64,000 nt of DNA, taken from assembly GCA_014607495.2 (NCBI GenBank), contig CP053159.1, positions 5,029,501 to 5,093,500 on the forward strand, read 5' to 3'. The stretch is from Carposina sasakii. Taxonomy: Eukaryota > Arthropoda > Insecta > Lepidoptera > Carposinidae. The translations under genes were made by a program, and so were the position numbers. Below the pieces are notes generated by a model. It had not been told where the DNA came from. It was given only the letters and a program-made list of their open reading frames with translations, and searched no databases. This document shows positions 43,301-54,614 of the stretch, piece after piece. Each line of letters opens with the position of its first letter. Positions within the stretch are counted from its first letter, which is position 1.

Positions 43301-45569
43301 TGGGCACCTTTATACCAATCTCCAGTTCAACCTTCCACAGGTCTACTTAATAAATTATAAACTTACTACATATATTATAAAATTATTAATAAAGAAATGG
43401 AAAAAATTCTTCACCCGAGTGGGAATCGAACCCACGACCACTGCATACCGTGCCAGTTGCTCTAACCACTGAGCTACCGGGTCAATTACTCGGATGACGA
43501 ATTTTACCATCTCTTTTCTAAATTACATATTGGCAACGTTACTACATATAACCTGCTTCATGTAAAAGCATAACGTTAACAAGTTGTATTCCGTGATATG
43601 AACCTACATTTCAATGAACATTTGATTGACCTAACAATCCTATCATAATAATAATAATCCATACTTATGTCGTTTACTACATGATATGATCCTCTTGTTT
43701 ACAGTAGATTTATGTATGTAAATAATAGATAAGCCATTTATCATGCATTTTACAATATTGTGCTTAGTTTAAATGCTCTCTCCTAGTCGACTTAAAAAAT
43801 ATGATTTTTTATGTTCCGTACCAACATAAAATTAACAGACCGCAGGAACGGTACCCTTGCAGGATCACTCGTGCGTTTTTCTGTATGTCTGTCCGTCCGT
43901 TTGTCATGCACAATATAACAAAATGTTGATAGGTAATGTCAATAGGTTGAAGAAATGTTGCTTACGTAATATTTTTAAGTTTGTTAATTTTTCATGTAAA
44001 AGCTACAAAACAGATTTTGACGAAACTCGGCTGTTTTGTAGCCTTTATAACACAAAACTAGGTTATATACTACTTACTTTATTATTTCATTATAGCCAAC
44101 CTATATGACAAAAGCTGTCAGTTTGCACACGATAGGCGCATTACCGCAGTTTCAAAGAAACGGATCAAGGCTCCATTTTGTTTCATGTTAATGAACAGGT
44201 ATTGTGGAGTCCGTTTCATAGAAAACCTCCCGTGCCTAGTTTTAGAACTAACATTTTGTGTATGCAGTTGCACAATATTGTAGTCTGTAGACTAGCGCCA
44301 TCGTTCCAAGCCACTATTTGGTGGAACCGACTCTAGATTACAATGTTCTGTTAAATACCTTTGTGGCATTATTTGTTTTGATAGTAAAAGGATTCCCATA
44401 ATGGGTTGAGTGTAGGCGACATAAATAGGAAAGTGGTTTATGTATCTATTTTTGCAAGCTTGATGATCAAGCCTTTTAAGACTTAAAGAAAATAAATATT
44501 TTTAAAGCTGTCTCTCTATCATATAAGTTATGGTACGGATACTACAAAAAATCTCTTTAATAATGACCTGACACTTTACAAGAGATACCCTGTATAATAT
44601 TGTATACATCATAAACCACTAATGAGATAAAATAAGTGTTTCCTTACCCATTATAAAAGCGTAGGTATATATCTTCTATTCGATTGCTCCGATCTGGTAA
44701 TATACCTGAAAATCGTAAAAAAACATTTGAAGACACCTTTATAAAGAATAAATATTAAAATTATAATGAACAATAATGAATTATAAGTACCTATATGTAT
44801 TACAGTAAGTTGGGGGAGGCCTATAATACCTATATAATGCAACAACTTTTTCATTTAAATTACGGTATTTTCTTGTGTACGTTGATGTCTAAATTAATAA
44901 TGTATTAAAAAACATATTTTAAGTATCTAACTATACAGGGTGGAAGTGACAGCCAGGCAAATATTGATATGGCGACTTCAGACCATGATTCTGAGGCGAA
45001 AACCACTGAAAATTTTCGCAGGAAAATTTCAAAATTTTCCGACTTTTTTGAATGTTTTCAGGAAAAAAAATGTGTAGTTCGTTTAAGTAGGCCTTACATT
45101 ATGACAAAAATAAAATTTTAACCCATGGATGATTTTCAAAAAAAAAGTTGGTTCCATAAAAGTTCAAAATATTGATCAACCCCAATGGAGTCATCCAAGA
45201 CAAGTGGTCCAAAAAACAGTAATATATAAGCTCATTTAACTAGTCAAAGGATCGCCCGAAACAATTGGCCCGGAAAGCAAACATTGCGGGTAATCAAATT
45301 AAAAATACATTTCCTGCGAGTAATAACACTGTCGTATTACTCAAAACAATGGTACTTGTTCAGTATTTGCCTGGCTGTCACACACACCCTGTAATAATGT
45401 TTTGCACATATTATGGGATTGTTATTGAAAGTCTTACTTTCTAATGAATTTAATAGTGCATAAAAATAAATAAAAACCCACCTTCACCATCAATATTAAA
45501 ATCAATCGTAATTTGGCAAACTACACCCGTAAGCAGAATATACAAAAAATAGGCACCGATAATACGCAT
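37362..45569 (-). CDS. Secreted lipase, pancreatic-lipase superfamily, 342 aa, 8 exons
   Basis: Coding exons in order are 45569-45482, 44705-44648, 42851-42716, 41928-41815, 39341-39190, 38850-38630, 38298-38142 and 37464-37362; every junction fits GT-AG and phases match throughout. Residues 1-19 are a signal peptide ([19 protein letters not shown]). HGF at 82-84 is the oxyanion-hole motif. The triad is Ser160 in GHSLGSH, Asp188 in ALDPAFP and His261 in CSHWRS. Cys245 and Cys259 would close a lid of only 13 residues, far shorter than in true pancreatic lipase; short lids go with phospholipase A1 or galactolipid activity and with yolk-protein-like insect members. The length is usual for insect neutral lipases. 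The full triad argues for an active enzyme, probably a gut or fat-body lipase. A piggyBac relic ends 0.8 kb upstream. Confidence 0.88.
37522..37644. mobile_element. 115-bp palindromic MITE, copy 1 (lipase last intron)
   Basis: GGGTAAGCACGAACC and its mirror GGTTCGTCTTTAACCC close an element whose inside has CGTAACG(T)TATCGACTCG and CGATATCGTTACAG. Relatives are at 54097-54210 and 63186-63300. Confidence 0.65.
38142..38298 (-). CDS. Lipase exon 7 (catalytic His)
   Basis: Codes [20 protein letters not shown] onward, including His261. The CSHxRSxxFYAES pattern is the family hallmark. Phase 1 in, phase 2 out. Confidence 0.88.
38630..38850 (-). CDS. Lipase exon 6 (catalytic Asp)
   Basis: Carries [12 protein letters not shown] with Asp188, [15 protein letters not shown] and GCPKFAP with the first lid cysteine (Cys245). 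GTAAGT donor. Confidence 0.9.
39190..39341 (-). CDS. Lipase exon 5 (nucleophile Ser)
   Basis: Codes [20 protein letters not shown]; Ser160 in the GxSxG elbow. Donor is GTTGGT, weaker than the others. Confidence 0.9.
39395..39597. mobile_element. 203-bp palindromic element (lipase intron)
   Basis: AAGGCTCGAGCACACCGGAT at 39395 is mirrored exactly at 39578-39597; the perfect arms are 23 bp. The inside is made of alternating GTACGT and CTACGC steps, with GTACGTGTACGTGTACGT near the left arm, so most of the element can fold on itself. AATTAA and TTTAAT flank it. Confidence 0.7.
39809..40480 (+). repeat. LINE 3-prime region with (TTA)n tail, copy 1 (lipase intron)
   Basis: From CTTTCGAAATTCACGGGACT through GAGGCGTGCATCGGGCCGTAG, CAAGATGTAGAGGCCC and CACAAAGCTGCCTTGCGGGC to a TTATTATTATTATAA run. 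A second copy at 54615-55310 shares all these blocks and the same tail. No RT frame. Two copies in one orientation with the same tail fit retrotransposition. Confidence 0.65.
40490..40620. repeat. Dispersed repeat, reverse copy of the 25529 family
   Basis: TCGCAAGAGTTGACAAAGGATC, GTTCTCTCAGGTGAACTAGC and CGTGGTTGTATATCCTCTC follow the family order in reverse. Confidence 0.45.
41100..41250 (+). repeat. LINE-derived fragment, mirror of 35300-35465
   Basis: Starts with a T run and AGTTAGCTAGGCAAACATTT, then GCCTGATGTTAAGCAAGATG and CCTATTCACTCTAGCTTTG. Confidence 0.6.
41400..41640. repeat. Dispersed LINE-like fragment, copy of 128-345
   Basis: GATCGTATTTCGGTCTATGG, GTGCACAAGTGTGTGCGCAA and AGTCCGATTAGACGGAAAGC match the window-start copy in order. 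Confidence 0.6.
41660..41740 (-). repeat. tRNA-derived SINE, third family, copy 2 (lipase intron)
   Basis: On the minus strand AGCTGTGATAACCTAGTGGT (A box) and GTAAGTTTCATCCTATTC (decayed B box). Relative of 22573-22680. Confidence 0.55.
42110..42255. repeat. 140-bp dispersed repeat, copy 4 (lipase intron)
   Basis: GATATCGTATCGTCTCTATA, CAACATGGCGGCTATATTTA and ATCGATAAATCGGTTTATC; the most complete of the set. Confidence 0.65.
43387..43540 (-). repeat. tRNA-derived SINE, copy 3 (lipase intron)
   Basis: Nearly identical to 26621-26805, with one extra T in the anticodon region. The tRNA-like core is 43411-43485; the 5-prime body is shorter. Confidence 0.75.
43795..44345. repeat. Two dispersed repeats in lipase intron 2
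   Basis: 43795-44110 opens with GAACGGTACCCTTGCAGGATC and a CTGTCCGTCCGTTTGTC block, as at 11040-11395. About 44190-44345 has GGAGTCCGTTTCATAGAAAA and TAGACTAGCGCCATCG, echoed at 59325-59450. Confidence 0.45.
44936..45391. mobile_element. MITE, CAGGGTG/AGCCAGGCAAAT family, full copy (lipase intron 1)
   Basis: GTGACAGCCAGGCAAATA near the left tip is mirrored by TATTTGCCTGGCTGTCAC at the right; tips CAGGGTG...CACCCTG are TA-flanked. 456 bp, non-coding. Relatives are 1-99 and 49409-50804. Confidence 0.7.
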
Positions 45570-45572
45570 TAT

Positions 45573-46360
45573 TGTTAATAAATAAAAAAAAAAACTGAAA
45601 ATTATTTATACGAAAAAAATGACTTCCTGAATACTACTCATCACTATGCAAGAACAACCGATCTCTAAAAATACACGCTTGATATGAAATATGTTCTTTA
45701 CAAACACTACGAGTATCTATGATCATGTATTAGGGTTACACGATAAATAAAAATTGAAATAAATAAAAAAGATTTTATATATGATTATCATTATAAAAAA
45801 GTAACGCTCAAAATAACTGATCAACCCTATTGGAGAGTCACAAGTGATCCAAAAAATAGCAATGTATCACCAAACCGGTTTACTCATTTAGAAAGTCCAA
45901 GGCACGACCAATACAATGAGGGATTTTGTGACAACTACCAAAAGGTGAAAAAATATAGTACAATAGATAGATAGCGTTAGTGAATCACCTACAATTTGAA
46001 ATAAATAATTTTATTGGATTGTATCTCATACAAAAGATCTTAAATAATTATTTGAGTAGGTGCGTAAATGTACTGAACGTAAATGTAGTGTTAACATATA
46101 ATAAAAATGTTTACATTAATACAAATTATTAATAAGCAATGAACAAATCGAAAGTACCTAAGAACTTATGTTGAGTGTACCCCACGTTGTTCGTGTTTTT
46201 GATTTTTTTATACTCATACTAGTAATAGTATACGGAACCAACCAATAAATTTCAACTTACGCTAAGTTAAGTAAACAAGTACATATTTTAATTACTTCCG
46301 TAATTATTCCGTACGTTGTAGATATATACATAAATGCTAATGATTTTGTTATGAAAACAT
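45573..46360. other. Upstream region of the lipase gene
   Basis: AT-rich. A decayed stretch near 45820-45925 (GATCAACCCTATTGGAGAGTC) resembles the inside of the 44936-45391 element. The lipase promoter should lie near the right of 45569, but no core motif stands out. Confidence 0.35.
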
Positions 46361-46364
46361 TTAA

Positions 46365-48473
46365 TATATCCTCCTGGCGCCCAAGCATAATTTTTGGTGG
46401 ATGTCTAAAACGCCCAATGTTCTTAGACAAGTACATAAGCAGTTATAGTGCTTGACGCCCAAACATAAAAGTGTCTGAAAAACTATGATACAATGATTTA
46501 CTTAACGGGATATTTTTTATGTGCTTTAGTGACATGCAAGAGAATATTATTTCGTGTGTCAGAACTTTAAAAAAAAAGTTCTTGTGGAAGAACATTGGGC
46601 TGCTATACTTAATGAAGGTATTGTTTTTATGTGTTCCAGTGAGCACATTGGGCTGTAATATAATTAAAACATTGAATGTAAATTTTAATATTTACTGTGA
46701 ATATTACACACAGACTCATTATTCTTATAAATTAATCACATTCTTCATAAAAACAATTAATTCAGTCTCAAAATTGTTTGGTTTATTAACTATAAATCAA
46801 GATTTAATTAAAGTAATAACACAAAATGACAAATTTTTGCTTAACAAACTTAAAAAAATGTAATACAACATTAATAAAAACAGAATTATAAATGTAGTAA
46901 ACATAAACTATTAAAAGTAATCTGAGATCATATTAAAGGAACACGACGTATTCAAACCAGACCGTCAGGGTTAGCTAAACAAATATTTTCAAACATTCTG
47001 GATTTAGTTTCCCAGGTACATACTGTTTTATGCCACAAGAACCAGTGAATGGCACAACCATTTCGTCGATACAAAGCACATTGTTTCTCTTGAATGCGAC
47101 AACCTTTTTGGATTCGGTCAATAAGTGGTCGCATTTTCCAAATCTTTTAAGCAGATGGCCCGATCAACGTCATCGTCAAATATTAATTTGAGTGAGTTCC
47201 TCAGCTGTAAAAATCGAAACTATATTTACACGCCACTTGCTTTCCCAGTACATAATATGTATTTGTGGGTAATTTACGCTAGCCATTACCAATGTACGAG
47301 TAATACCAAAGTATAGTTAACATTAATTTCTATTTAAATTTAAACTTCGGCCAAGTAATTTAACTGCAGTTTAGTTTGTTTTTGTGACAATTAGGTCCAC
47401 TAAATTACAATCTATGTATTGATAGAAGTAATCAACAATGTTAAATTCACGTGTATCATTAACCAAATACGAAGGCTCTGAGTGATTAAAATCCATTGGG
47501 AAAACAGGACTATCTATCCAAGAAGGCATGGAATCGCTGGAGGATGGAATTTCCTGCGTACTGACCCTGACATTTTCTGGCCGTGACATATTTTGGAAGC
47601 GTGTAGTAGCATTAGACGAACCAACCACGACTTCAATCAACCTCTTCCGCGACGACCGCCACGGCTACCGCGGCTTCTGCGGCTATTCAGGACACGACCA
47701 CTGCCATTACCCCAAATTCCCCGGCCACCCCGACCTCCAAATCTGTCATGATTTGCTACATCGCGCACACTGTGAGTGTCTTCATCTTCACTGTCGTCGT
47801 CGCTTAAGCTGGATGAAATTATTTCCTGCGAAGCTACATAAGGGGGATCGTCTAGATCTTCGTCGGATGGCAAAAAGTCCTTTAAATCAGAATCGACCAG
47901 CAACTTTCCGATGTCCTGTTCTCGAATCCCTAAAAAAACACAGTAAGTATTAAGGCTCAATGTACTTCCACAAGAACAAAAAGCAAGAGACAGTTATTAG
48001 AATATACGCTCGCTGTTCTCACATAAGAACATATTATAACGAAACGAAACAAAACCACTGAAAAACACCAATTTGACAATAATATTACAACGTGCATACA
48101 ATTTAGTGTTTATCCTAATAATTTACTAAGATTTAGAGACTTTACTGACTGGATTACTTGAATAATTAGAGATTTAAACTTACCCTTACCGCGCGTGCGT
48201 TCCATGTTTGACAGTCTGATGTGCTTTGACAAGTGATTTTCGATTGGACCAGCTAACAATCACATGATCTCAGTCCCGTAATTATCTACCAATCAGAAAC
48301 CATTATAAAAATATGGTCGCTCGCGGGAAATTTTGAAATATATGGACGAAACTATTTTGTTCTTGTGTAAGACCACTGGGCTGAAAGGACTTCGTACTAT
48401 CATATTGACCTGGGCGGCAATCATGTATGATAATTATGTCCTAGTCTGAGGTCAGTGGGCGCCAGGAGGATAT
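46365..48473 (-). mobile_element. Decayed piggyBac element
   Basis: Termini ATATCCTCCTGGCGCCCA at 46366-46383 and its exact mirror at 48456-48473 (18 bp). A TTAA precedes the left end (46361-46364); the right side reads GATTTA where TTAA is expected, so the right target site has changed. About 2.1 kb with a broken, internally deleted transposase gene on the minus strand. Confidence 0.78.
46952..48205 (-). pseudogene. piggyBac transposase, frameshifted and internally deleted
   Basis: A start at 48205 (MERTRGKG), a likely 254-nt intron (48183-47930), then an acidic N-terminus (DLKDFLPSDEDLDD, SLSDDDSEDEDT) and a Gly/Arg-rich stretch to 47640. A frameshift leads into PSWIDSPVFPMDFNHSEPSY and DCNLVDLIVTKTN (47530-47380), the usual start of the piggyBac core. 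After a deletion, [16 protein letters not shown] sequence (47134-46952) continues, with another frameshift inside the block that should hold a catalytic Asp. The C-terminal half and Cys-rich end are missing. It cannot give an active protein. Confidence 0.72.
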
Positions 48474-48539
48474 GATTTACTCAAATAAATAACTATACAG
48501 GATGCAAGTAAGCAAACTCCGCTAGTAAAAAAATATGTT

Positions 48540-49030
48540 CAATATGCACGGATAGGACACTTATCATCACAGAAGGAAGACGGCAGGTGGATCAAATCCA
48601 GGTTATTGGAAAACTGGCCTCTGAGCCGCGGCCAACAATGTACACAGTGGGAACAATAGTGGAAACCTTGGCCGTATGCGAGGGCCAGTATAACACGGGA
48701 AATAATATTGTAGGGTAATCGACTGTAAAGCGTCCAGTCGGCGGACCACCAACTAAATGACATATAGATGGACGGACGACATAACTGCCATCGCCCGGTA
48801 GAACCTGGATGCCCTTTATTCGCAGCTGTTCCATTGACAATTTGATAATAGAACTACTGCGAATTAACCGTGAATGCGGGAGGCATGGCACCGGTGTGGT
48901 TGGCATAGGAGAGATATCCAGATAACAAAACTTGTTTAAAACAGCAGCAATCTACGTGCATGCTATCTGGGTATCCAGCAGTGGGTAAGTGTTGGCTGAT
49001 TGATGATTTTGCTCAGTGTCCTCATTGCGA
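48540..49030 (+). pseudogene. Jockey-like LINE 3-prime end, decayed
   Basis: Plus-strand frames interrupted by many stops read GRMRGP, RRTTN-x-MTYRWTDDITAIA and CYLGIQQWV near the end. This matches the RWTDDI...A...W...R..AYVQQW tail of insect jockey-like pol proteins. The minus-strand 104-codon frame over the same stretch is a shadow. Confidence 0.5.
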
Positions 49031-49408
49031 TTATGAGTTGTCAGATTTAAGGGTCAGCAGAGAATATAGAGCTGGTGGTGGGAGAAACCTAGTTAGTAAA
49101 TATCTCATGACTGGTGTCTAGTTTGGTTAACTAACTTCCCAAATTGTGATAATGTAAAAAAATATTTCCGACGATAGAAACCATGTTATTTACATATATG
49201 TGCACATCATAACGACATGTTGTTCTTGTTCTACGCTACGAACGCGTTCAGACACTGTATATGAGCAATCGATATCAATCAAGATAGCCGACAGAACCAA
49301 TTAGTCGACAACAGGCTCCACTCTGTTACCGACTCCATTCTGTTGCCGACTACAGTCTGTGGCGAGGATATTTTTCATACTAGAATCATTTGCATACATA
49401 CAAACATA

Positions 49409-50804
49409 TAGGATATGTGTGACAGCTAGGCAAATACTGAAATACTGAACCCGTACCGTACTGTTATGAGTTATACGACAGTGTTATTCTCACAGGAAAT
49501 GCATGTTTAATTTGATTATGTGTAATGTATGTTTTTCGCGGTAATTGTATAGGGCGATGCTGTGATGTATGCTAGTTAGATGGGTGTTTGATTTTTGTGT
49601 GATTATATTGCTTGTGATTCTCCATTAGGGTTGTTCAGTTAATTGAAAAATTTTTAGTGCAACTTTTAAAAAATCATCTTTAACTATTCGTTTTTACATT
49701 TGTTTTAAGTCACTATATAATTAAACGAAACTAATAATTTTCCAGAAAAAAATGAAAAAAGAATTAGGAAAATTTTAGAATTTTCCTGCAATTTTTTTGT
49801 GGTTTTGGCCTCAGAATTATGGTCTAAAGTTCTTATTCTTATTCTTTATTGTACACAAAACAATACCGGTCGAATACCGAATACTTAAGTAGTTAATAAT
49901 TAAAAAATTATTAATAAACAAAATGGAAAAAAATCTTTACCCGTGTGGGAATCGAACCCACGACCACTGTAAACCGTGCCAGCCGCTATAACCACTAAAC
50001 CACCGGGTCAATTACTCGGATGACGAATTTTACCATCTCTTTTTTTTTTATTACATATTGGCAACGTTATTCTTCATTAATTGACCCGGTGGCTTAGTGG
50101 TTATATCATCATCTTCTGAATTATAAAAGTTAAGGGTTCTATGTATTTGAATTATTTTCGTAATTTATTTTATTTATTTATTTATTTCTCCATAACTCAC
50201 AATAGTTCGTGCCAACAGTGTTTACATAAACCATTACTGGTTTTTCTGAACACTGCCGTCATCCCTCTTCCAGCACAAATAAACCCAAAACTATAAATAA
50301 AAAGCTACAACACACCTACTTATCCTGCATCTAACATTTAAATTTAGAAGGGTAAGGTTCTCATTTCTTTTATAATCATTTATTAAGTAGTCATTGGTAC
50401 ATAAAACAGGTACATAATTTAATAATTTTCTGTATTAGAAACATACAGCCAATTTCTAAACCTGATCTTAAGAGATTTTTTGCATTTAATCTTCAATAGT
50501 TTTTATACAAAATTTCAAATTAGGAATAAAAAAATCCGAGATTTTTTTATCTCTCGTATTGAAATTGGCCGTAAGAGAGCACGATAAACTGTACTTATCG
50601 TACGCGCGGGCGGTGAGTACATTAGAACAAACGAGCGCGAAACAATCTGGTCTGTACAAGTTTTGGCGCTAAAATCCAGTCGAATACTTTTGCCTAATAT
50701 TCTACTATTCGGTCAGGGGGCTCGCCGAATATTTGGTACAGTGCTGAATATACTATCGTTGCAAGTCTAATATTAATATTAGCTTGGCTGTCACTTTCAT
50801 CCTG
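49409..50804. mobile_element. Large member of the AGCCAGGCAAAT family, with inserts
   Basis: Ends are GATATGTGTGACAGCTAGGCAAATAC and the mirror TTGGCTGTCACTTTCATCCTG; TA-flanked on the right. At 1.4 kb it is three times the size of the 44936 copy. A SINE (49909-50075), a SINE piece (50077-50105) and a GC patch (50575-50690) account for part of the excess. No protein frame. Confidence 0.5.
49909..50075 (-). repeat. tRNA-derived SINE, copy 4
   Basis: The tRNA-like core is 49936-50008. Directly after it, 50077-50105 holds AATTGACCCGGTGGCTTAGTGG in plus orientation, the A-box half of another copy, so two copies meet head to head. Confidence 0.7.
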
Positions 50805-51039
50805 TATAGTCACCCCCATTATTCCCCAAAGAGGTTGATAGGCAGAAGTAAATTACACACCCACTTTTCACCAGTTAGCCTAATAAGTCTGACGCGGTAA
50901 AGGGGTGAGCCTACCGCCGCTTTTCGAGCACAAATACGAAAATCTAGCGACCGGTAACGAATCCAATGGGAAAGGTTACCGAGTCATTCCAAATATGTAG
51001 TAATTATAAGCTACTAGGGGTCGCCCACGGCCCCTAGTT

Positions 51040-51210
51040 ATACATTATAAACCTTCCTTGTGAATCACTCTATCTATTTAAAAAAACCGCATCAAAATCC
51101 GTTCCCTACAGTGACGTGTTATAGGTTCCTTAGTTTGAAAGATCTAAGCATACATAGGGACAGACATCAGAAAGCGACTTTGTTTTATAATATGTAGTGA
51201 TTTAGCATCA
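51040..51210. repeat. RTE-like LINE tail, mirror of 9840-10020
   Basis: AACCGCATCAAAATCCGTTCC and GAAAGCGACTTTGTTTTATAA mark the family. Confidence 0.55.
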
Positions 51211-51469
51211 GAGCCTCGTGCGCCACGGGCAGGTGAGGTTCGGACCATTTACAAAAGCCATTTATGTTCTTCTGGGCACCCACCGCTGGAATGCGATATA
51301 ATTCCTTTTTCTTTGCATAATCCGTACAGCATGACAGCTACATTTCCTTCCCTGCATGCAGTAAACGCCGACTAAGGAACTTATGTGCATTCACTCAGGC
51401 GACGTGCTAGCAACTTGTTACTGGTTTTTATAGTGCTAAACGTGTATAGCCTTGTGTATATATAGACTA

Positions 51470-52200
51470 TGTACATATGAGTATAACAACTGATTTAAAA
51501 AAAAATCATAAAATATATTGTCTATGTGCTTACGAATAGATGTCGCGTGGCTACAAAATGATTACTGTGATCTAGAAAACTATCAGCCTACATTACGTAT
51601 AAACTGATCTATATACATATATAATTTTCTAATGAAGTGTAAAATCTAGACACATCTATTTACTTATAAAACTGTCTGCCGGAAACCTTGTAGGATGAAT
51701 TTTTAATCGTACTATTCAGGTCAGTGCCTATCCCTTAGACAGTGACCAACTTTGAAAAGTACACTTGGACAAGCATACTGGTTACGCATAAATAATGAGT
51801 GGTACTTGCCTAGTGTTGCACTCTGTTCGGCCTAATAAGGTCGCACCCCATAATAATGATTAATAGTACCCATAGTGCCTTATACTGGTAAAGTATGGTA
51901 ACTAGTGGTAAAATTATGTAAACATCTAGGAAAAATATTTTAAAAGCATAACGTAATATCACAAAAATAAATTATGTAGTCTAAAGGTATTTGTCTCCCA
52001 TAGTATGCTCGATTATTTTGTCTATCTACTTATAAATAATAATAATTACTTCAAAATTTTTGGTTGTGTTAATCTGTGGTTGCCTGTACAAGGCTAAGAC
52101 TGGCCTAAGGCCAGCAGGCTGTGTGTTGCCTGTCAATGCGCTCATCTTTGAATTCCTTTGATGAATGCACGAGCGTGACATGCAATCTATATAACAAGGG
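51470..52200. other. Gene-free AT-rich stretch
   Basis: No convincing exon. The 81-codon minus-strand frame at 52026-52271 lies over the start of a dispersed repeat and lacks protein-like composition. Confidence 0.35.
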
Positions 52201-52385
52201 TAGCGGTAGCGAAAATTGTACAAAATTCGCTGATTGCTTGTCAAATTCGTATTACGTAAAATGAATTTCAAAGGAACTTTGACATTTTAAGGTGAATATT
52301 GTACTTTTCGCTATAGCTTTGCTTCGGCTTTGCTATTGCTTTTACGTAATTGAGTTGGTGGATCTACGCGCTATGACAGCGTTAC
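52200..52385. repeat. Dispersed repeat shared with 35480-35640
   Basis: CGCTGATTGCTTGTCAAATTCG, TTTGACATTTTAAGGTGAATA and TTGCTTCGGCTTTGCTATTGC. Confidence 0.6.
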
Positions 52386-52389
52386 CTAC

Positions 52390-53455
52390 AGCCCGATAAT
52401 GTCATTTTTGCTGTCAAATGTCATATTTAAATCGAGTTTAACTTTAGGTGCTCTTTTGTTATAACACCGTCAGTTTTCATATCATCAAAGCCAACAAACA
52501 TTCTGTTAATCCAATGTCCTTTCTATTGGCTTCATTGGAGGTTAACCATTTGCCCTTATATTGTTAGTGTGTTCCTTTACTAATAAAAAAATCTTAATTG
52601 AAATTGAATGTTTTAATAAATAGAGGCCATTGAACTCTCCTATTTACCAACAATTGTAAAGTTTCATACCGCATTAGCCTAGATTAATCGTAGATAGATA
52701 GATAGATTAATTTTTCTAGATAGAAGTTGATTTTATCCGTAGATTAACACACATGCCTTCTTGCTCTTTACGACACAAGAAGAAAGAGACGTCACGCGTG
52801 TTTTACGAAATAAACGTCATTTACTTTTTAGCTTTAAACTTTTGGTTTCTTCTATTTGATTTATGCAATCTCGAAAATAGCTCTAACTTTGTCGATGAGT
52901 TCAGTACTGTACCTGCTATTACCTACCTGGGGTACCTATACGCAGAATACCTACTAAAAGTTAACAACAGTGAAACATTTCACTACAATATGGGTTGGCT
53001 AATTTAATTTCCGCGTCTAATCGTGCTACCTATAAATTAATAATACTTCGCATATAGAATCTCATATTATATGTAACATATCCTACGACGAAAGTGTAAA
53101 AGTTGTTTTCCTATGGGAAATCTATAAATCTCGGTAAAACCACAATTATGTTTGCAGGAAAAGTTACTGGCATGATAATTTGATTAATGTCAATCCATAA
53201 TCCAATGCCGTTTATTAATATTGGTAACGACTTGGTAACATACCTGACCTTTAGACGAGCAATGAATACGAGCAAGACTTCGATTGAATGTCAGTGCTAT
53301 ATGATACCTACTATTGTCTCTTTTGGCTTGTCTTGAAGGCAAAGGTACCAAGACAAATATTTTGGGAACTTCCCGACCAAAAGGTCAGCTCTCAAAAAAG
53401 AGCCATAACAATTTTATAATATAAACACGAATGCTTTCATAAAATAGGGTATCCA
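52390..53455. other. Gene-free stretch
   Basis: The 84-codon plus-strand frame at 52753-53007 has no recognisable domain, no splice support and AT-driven composition. A short (GATA)n run lies near 52691-52706. Confidence 0.35.
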
Positions 53456-53456
53456 A

Positions 53457-53640
53457 AACTACAAGGTCATAAAGGAGAACATATAGCCCAGTTTATTAAA
53501 TCGGAGCTAGATATAAAACATCGGTGACAGACAAGTTGCTAGCTCATCGCCTTAGATAACGCCCCTGAGTTCTTACGATATGAGCGTAAAAAGATACAGC
53601 TGATATTATTCTAGTGAAGGCCCGCATTAGCAAAGAAGAA
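53457..53640. repeat. Dispersed repeat, 25529 family
   Basis: GGAGAACATATAGCCCAGTTTA, AAGTTGCTAGCTCATCGCC and GATACAGCTGATATTATTC follow the family order. Confidence 0.5.
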
Positions 53641-54096
53641 GACGATAATTACGATCATCACTAAAGATAGCTAACATACTGCTTGTCTCGTACCAGGCAA
53701 GATTTCCACTATGAAGACTAAGTTGGGAGCTTTTCCAAAATATCTGATCGCTCTTGAAAATAATTGCATGTGATTCTTATCTTCCTTAAATTTTCATTCC
53801 ATTAAAACCTTAACAGCCATTAGGATATTGTTTCGGAAAATTGGCAGAGTTACAGTTCATTGCAAATCATTTACCACATCATTAAGCGGGTTACGAGTAG
53901 CATAATCCAAACAGCCTACTGCAAACACTACACGAGTTTGTTTGCATCCTAAAAGAGTCTCTGTTGCTTGTTGTTGCTTTGAATTGTTTCGAAAACAAAT
54001 GTTATGGCTATATCATGATCGTACCTACGTACTTACATAGAATGGGCGTAAGCAGAAAATCGTGCTATTGTCAACTTGTTGTTAAACTTCGTTTCT

Positions 54097-54210
54097 AGTA
54101 AGCATGAATATTTTTACGCGCCGTAACGCTGTCGACTCGCAAGCAAAATCTATGAGATCTGACAATGTGACGATAGCGTTACGGACTATCGAGAGCTTCG
54201 TACTTATCCT
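54097..54210. mobile_element. 115-bp palindromic MITE, copy 2
   Basis: AGTAAGCATGAA at the left and TTCGTACTTATCCT at the right, with CGCCGTAACGCTGTCGACTC and CGATAGCGTTACGG inside; decayed ends. Confidence 0.6.
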
Positions 54211-54409
54211 GTATGAAGTCTGAATGAAGTTTCTTGACAAAAATGCTATGTATAAGTTGATTTTAAAATTATTTTACTACTTTTCAAGACGAGACTTAGG
54301 TAATTGTATGGTATCAAAACAAACAACCAAAGTTGTCAAGGTTCTTTGAAACAATATGGAAATAAACTAAATTTGAGTATAAACTGTACCTAATATCCTT
54401 TCTTGGAGG

Positions 54410-54612
54410 TTTCCTTTATAATAAAATTAATGCGAAGATTGGAATTCACGGACTGACTGTGGTGGAGTGCAGGAGAGCCGTGACCAAATGGCTTCTTACA
54501 CTTAGTTATGACGACACAGAAACTTGCACAACTTATTGAAGCCTGTATTTATGTATGCTTAAATGTTATTGTGTGAGGAAATTAAATAAAGTTATTATTA
54601 TTATTATTATTA
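54410..54612 (+). repeat. LINE 3-prime end with (TTA)n tail
   Basis: ACTGTGGTGGAGTGCAGGAG to AAATAAAGTTATTATTATTATTA. The frame reads LTVVECRRAVTKWLLTLSYD, as at the end of jockey-like pol proteins. Confidence 0.5.
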
Positions 54613-54614
54613 TT

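Noticed and set aside
46519..46863. 114-codon plus-strand frame
   Set aside because: It lies inside the piggyBac relic, opposite its transposase orientation, and is AT-driven in composition.
48539..48906. 104-codon minus-strand frame
   Set aside because: The plus strand of the same stretch carries a decayed LINE tail (RWTDDI pattern), which explains it better.
52753..53007. 84-codon plus-strand frame
   Set aside because: No domain, no splice support, no paralogue, AT-rich codons.
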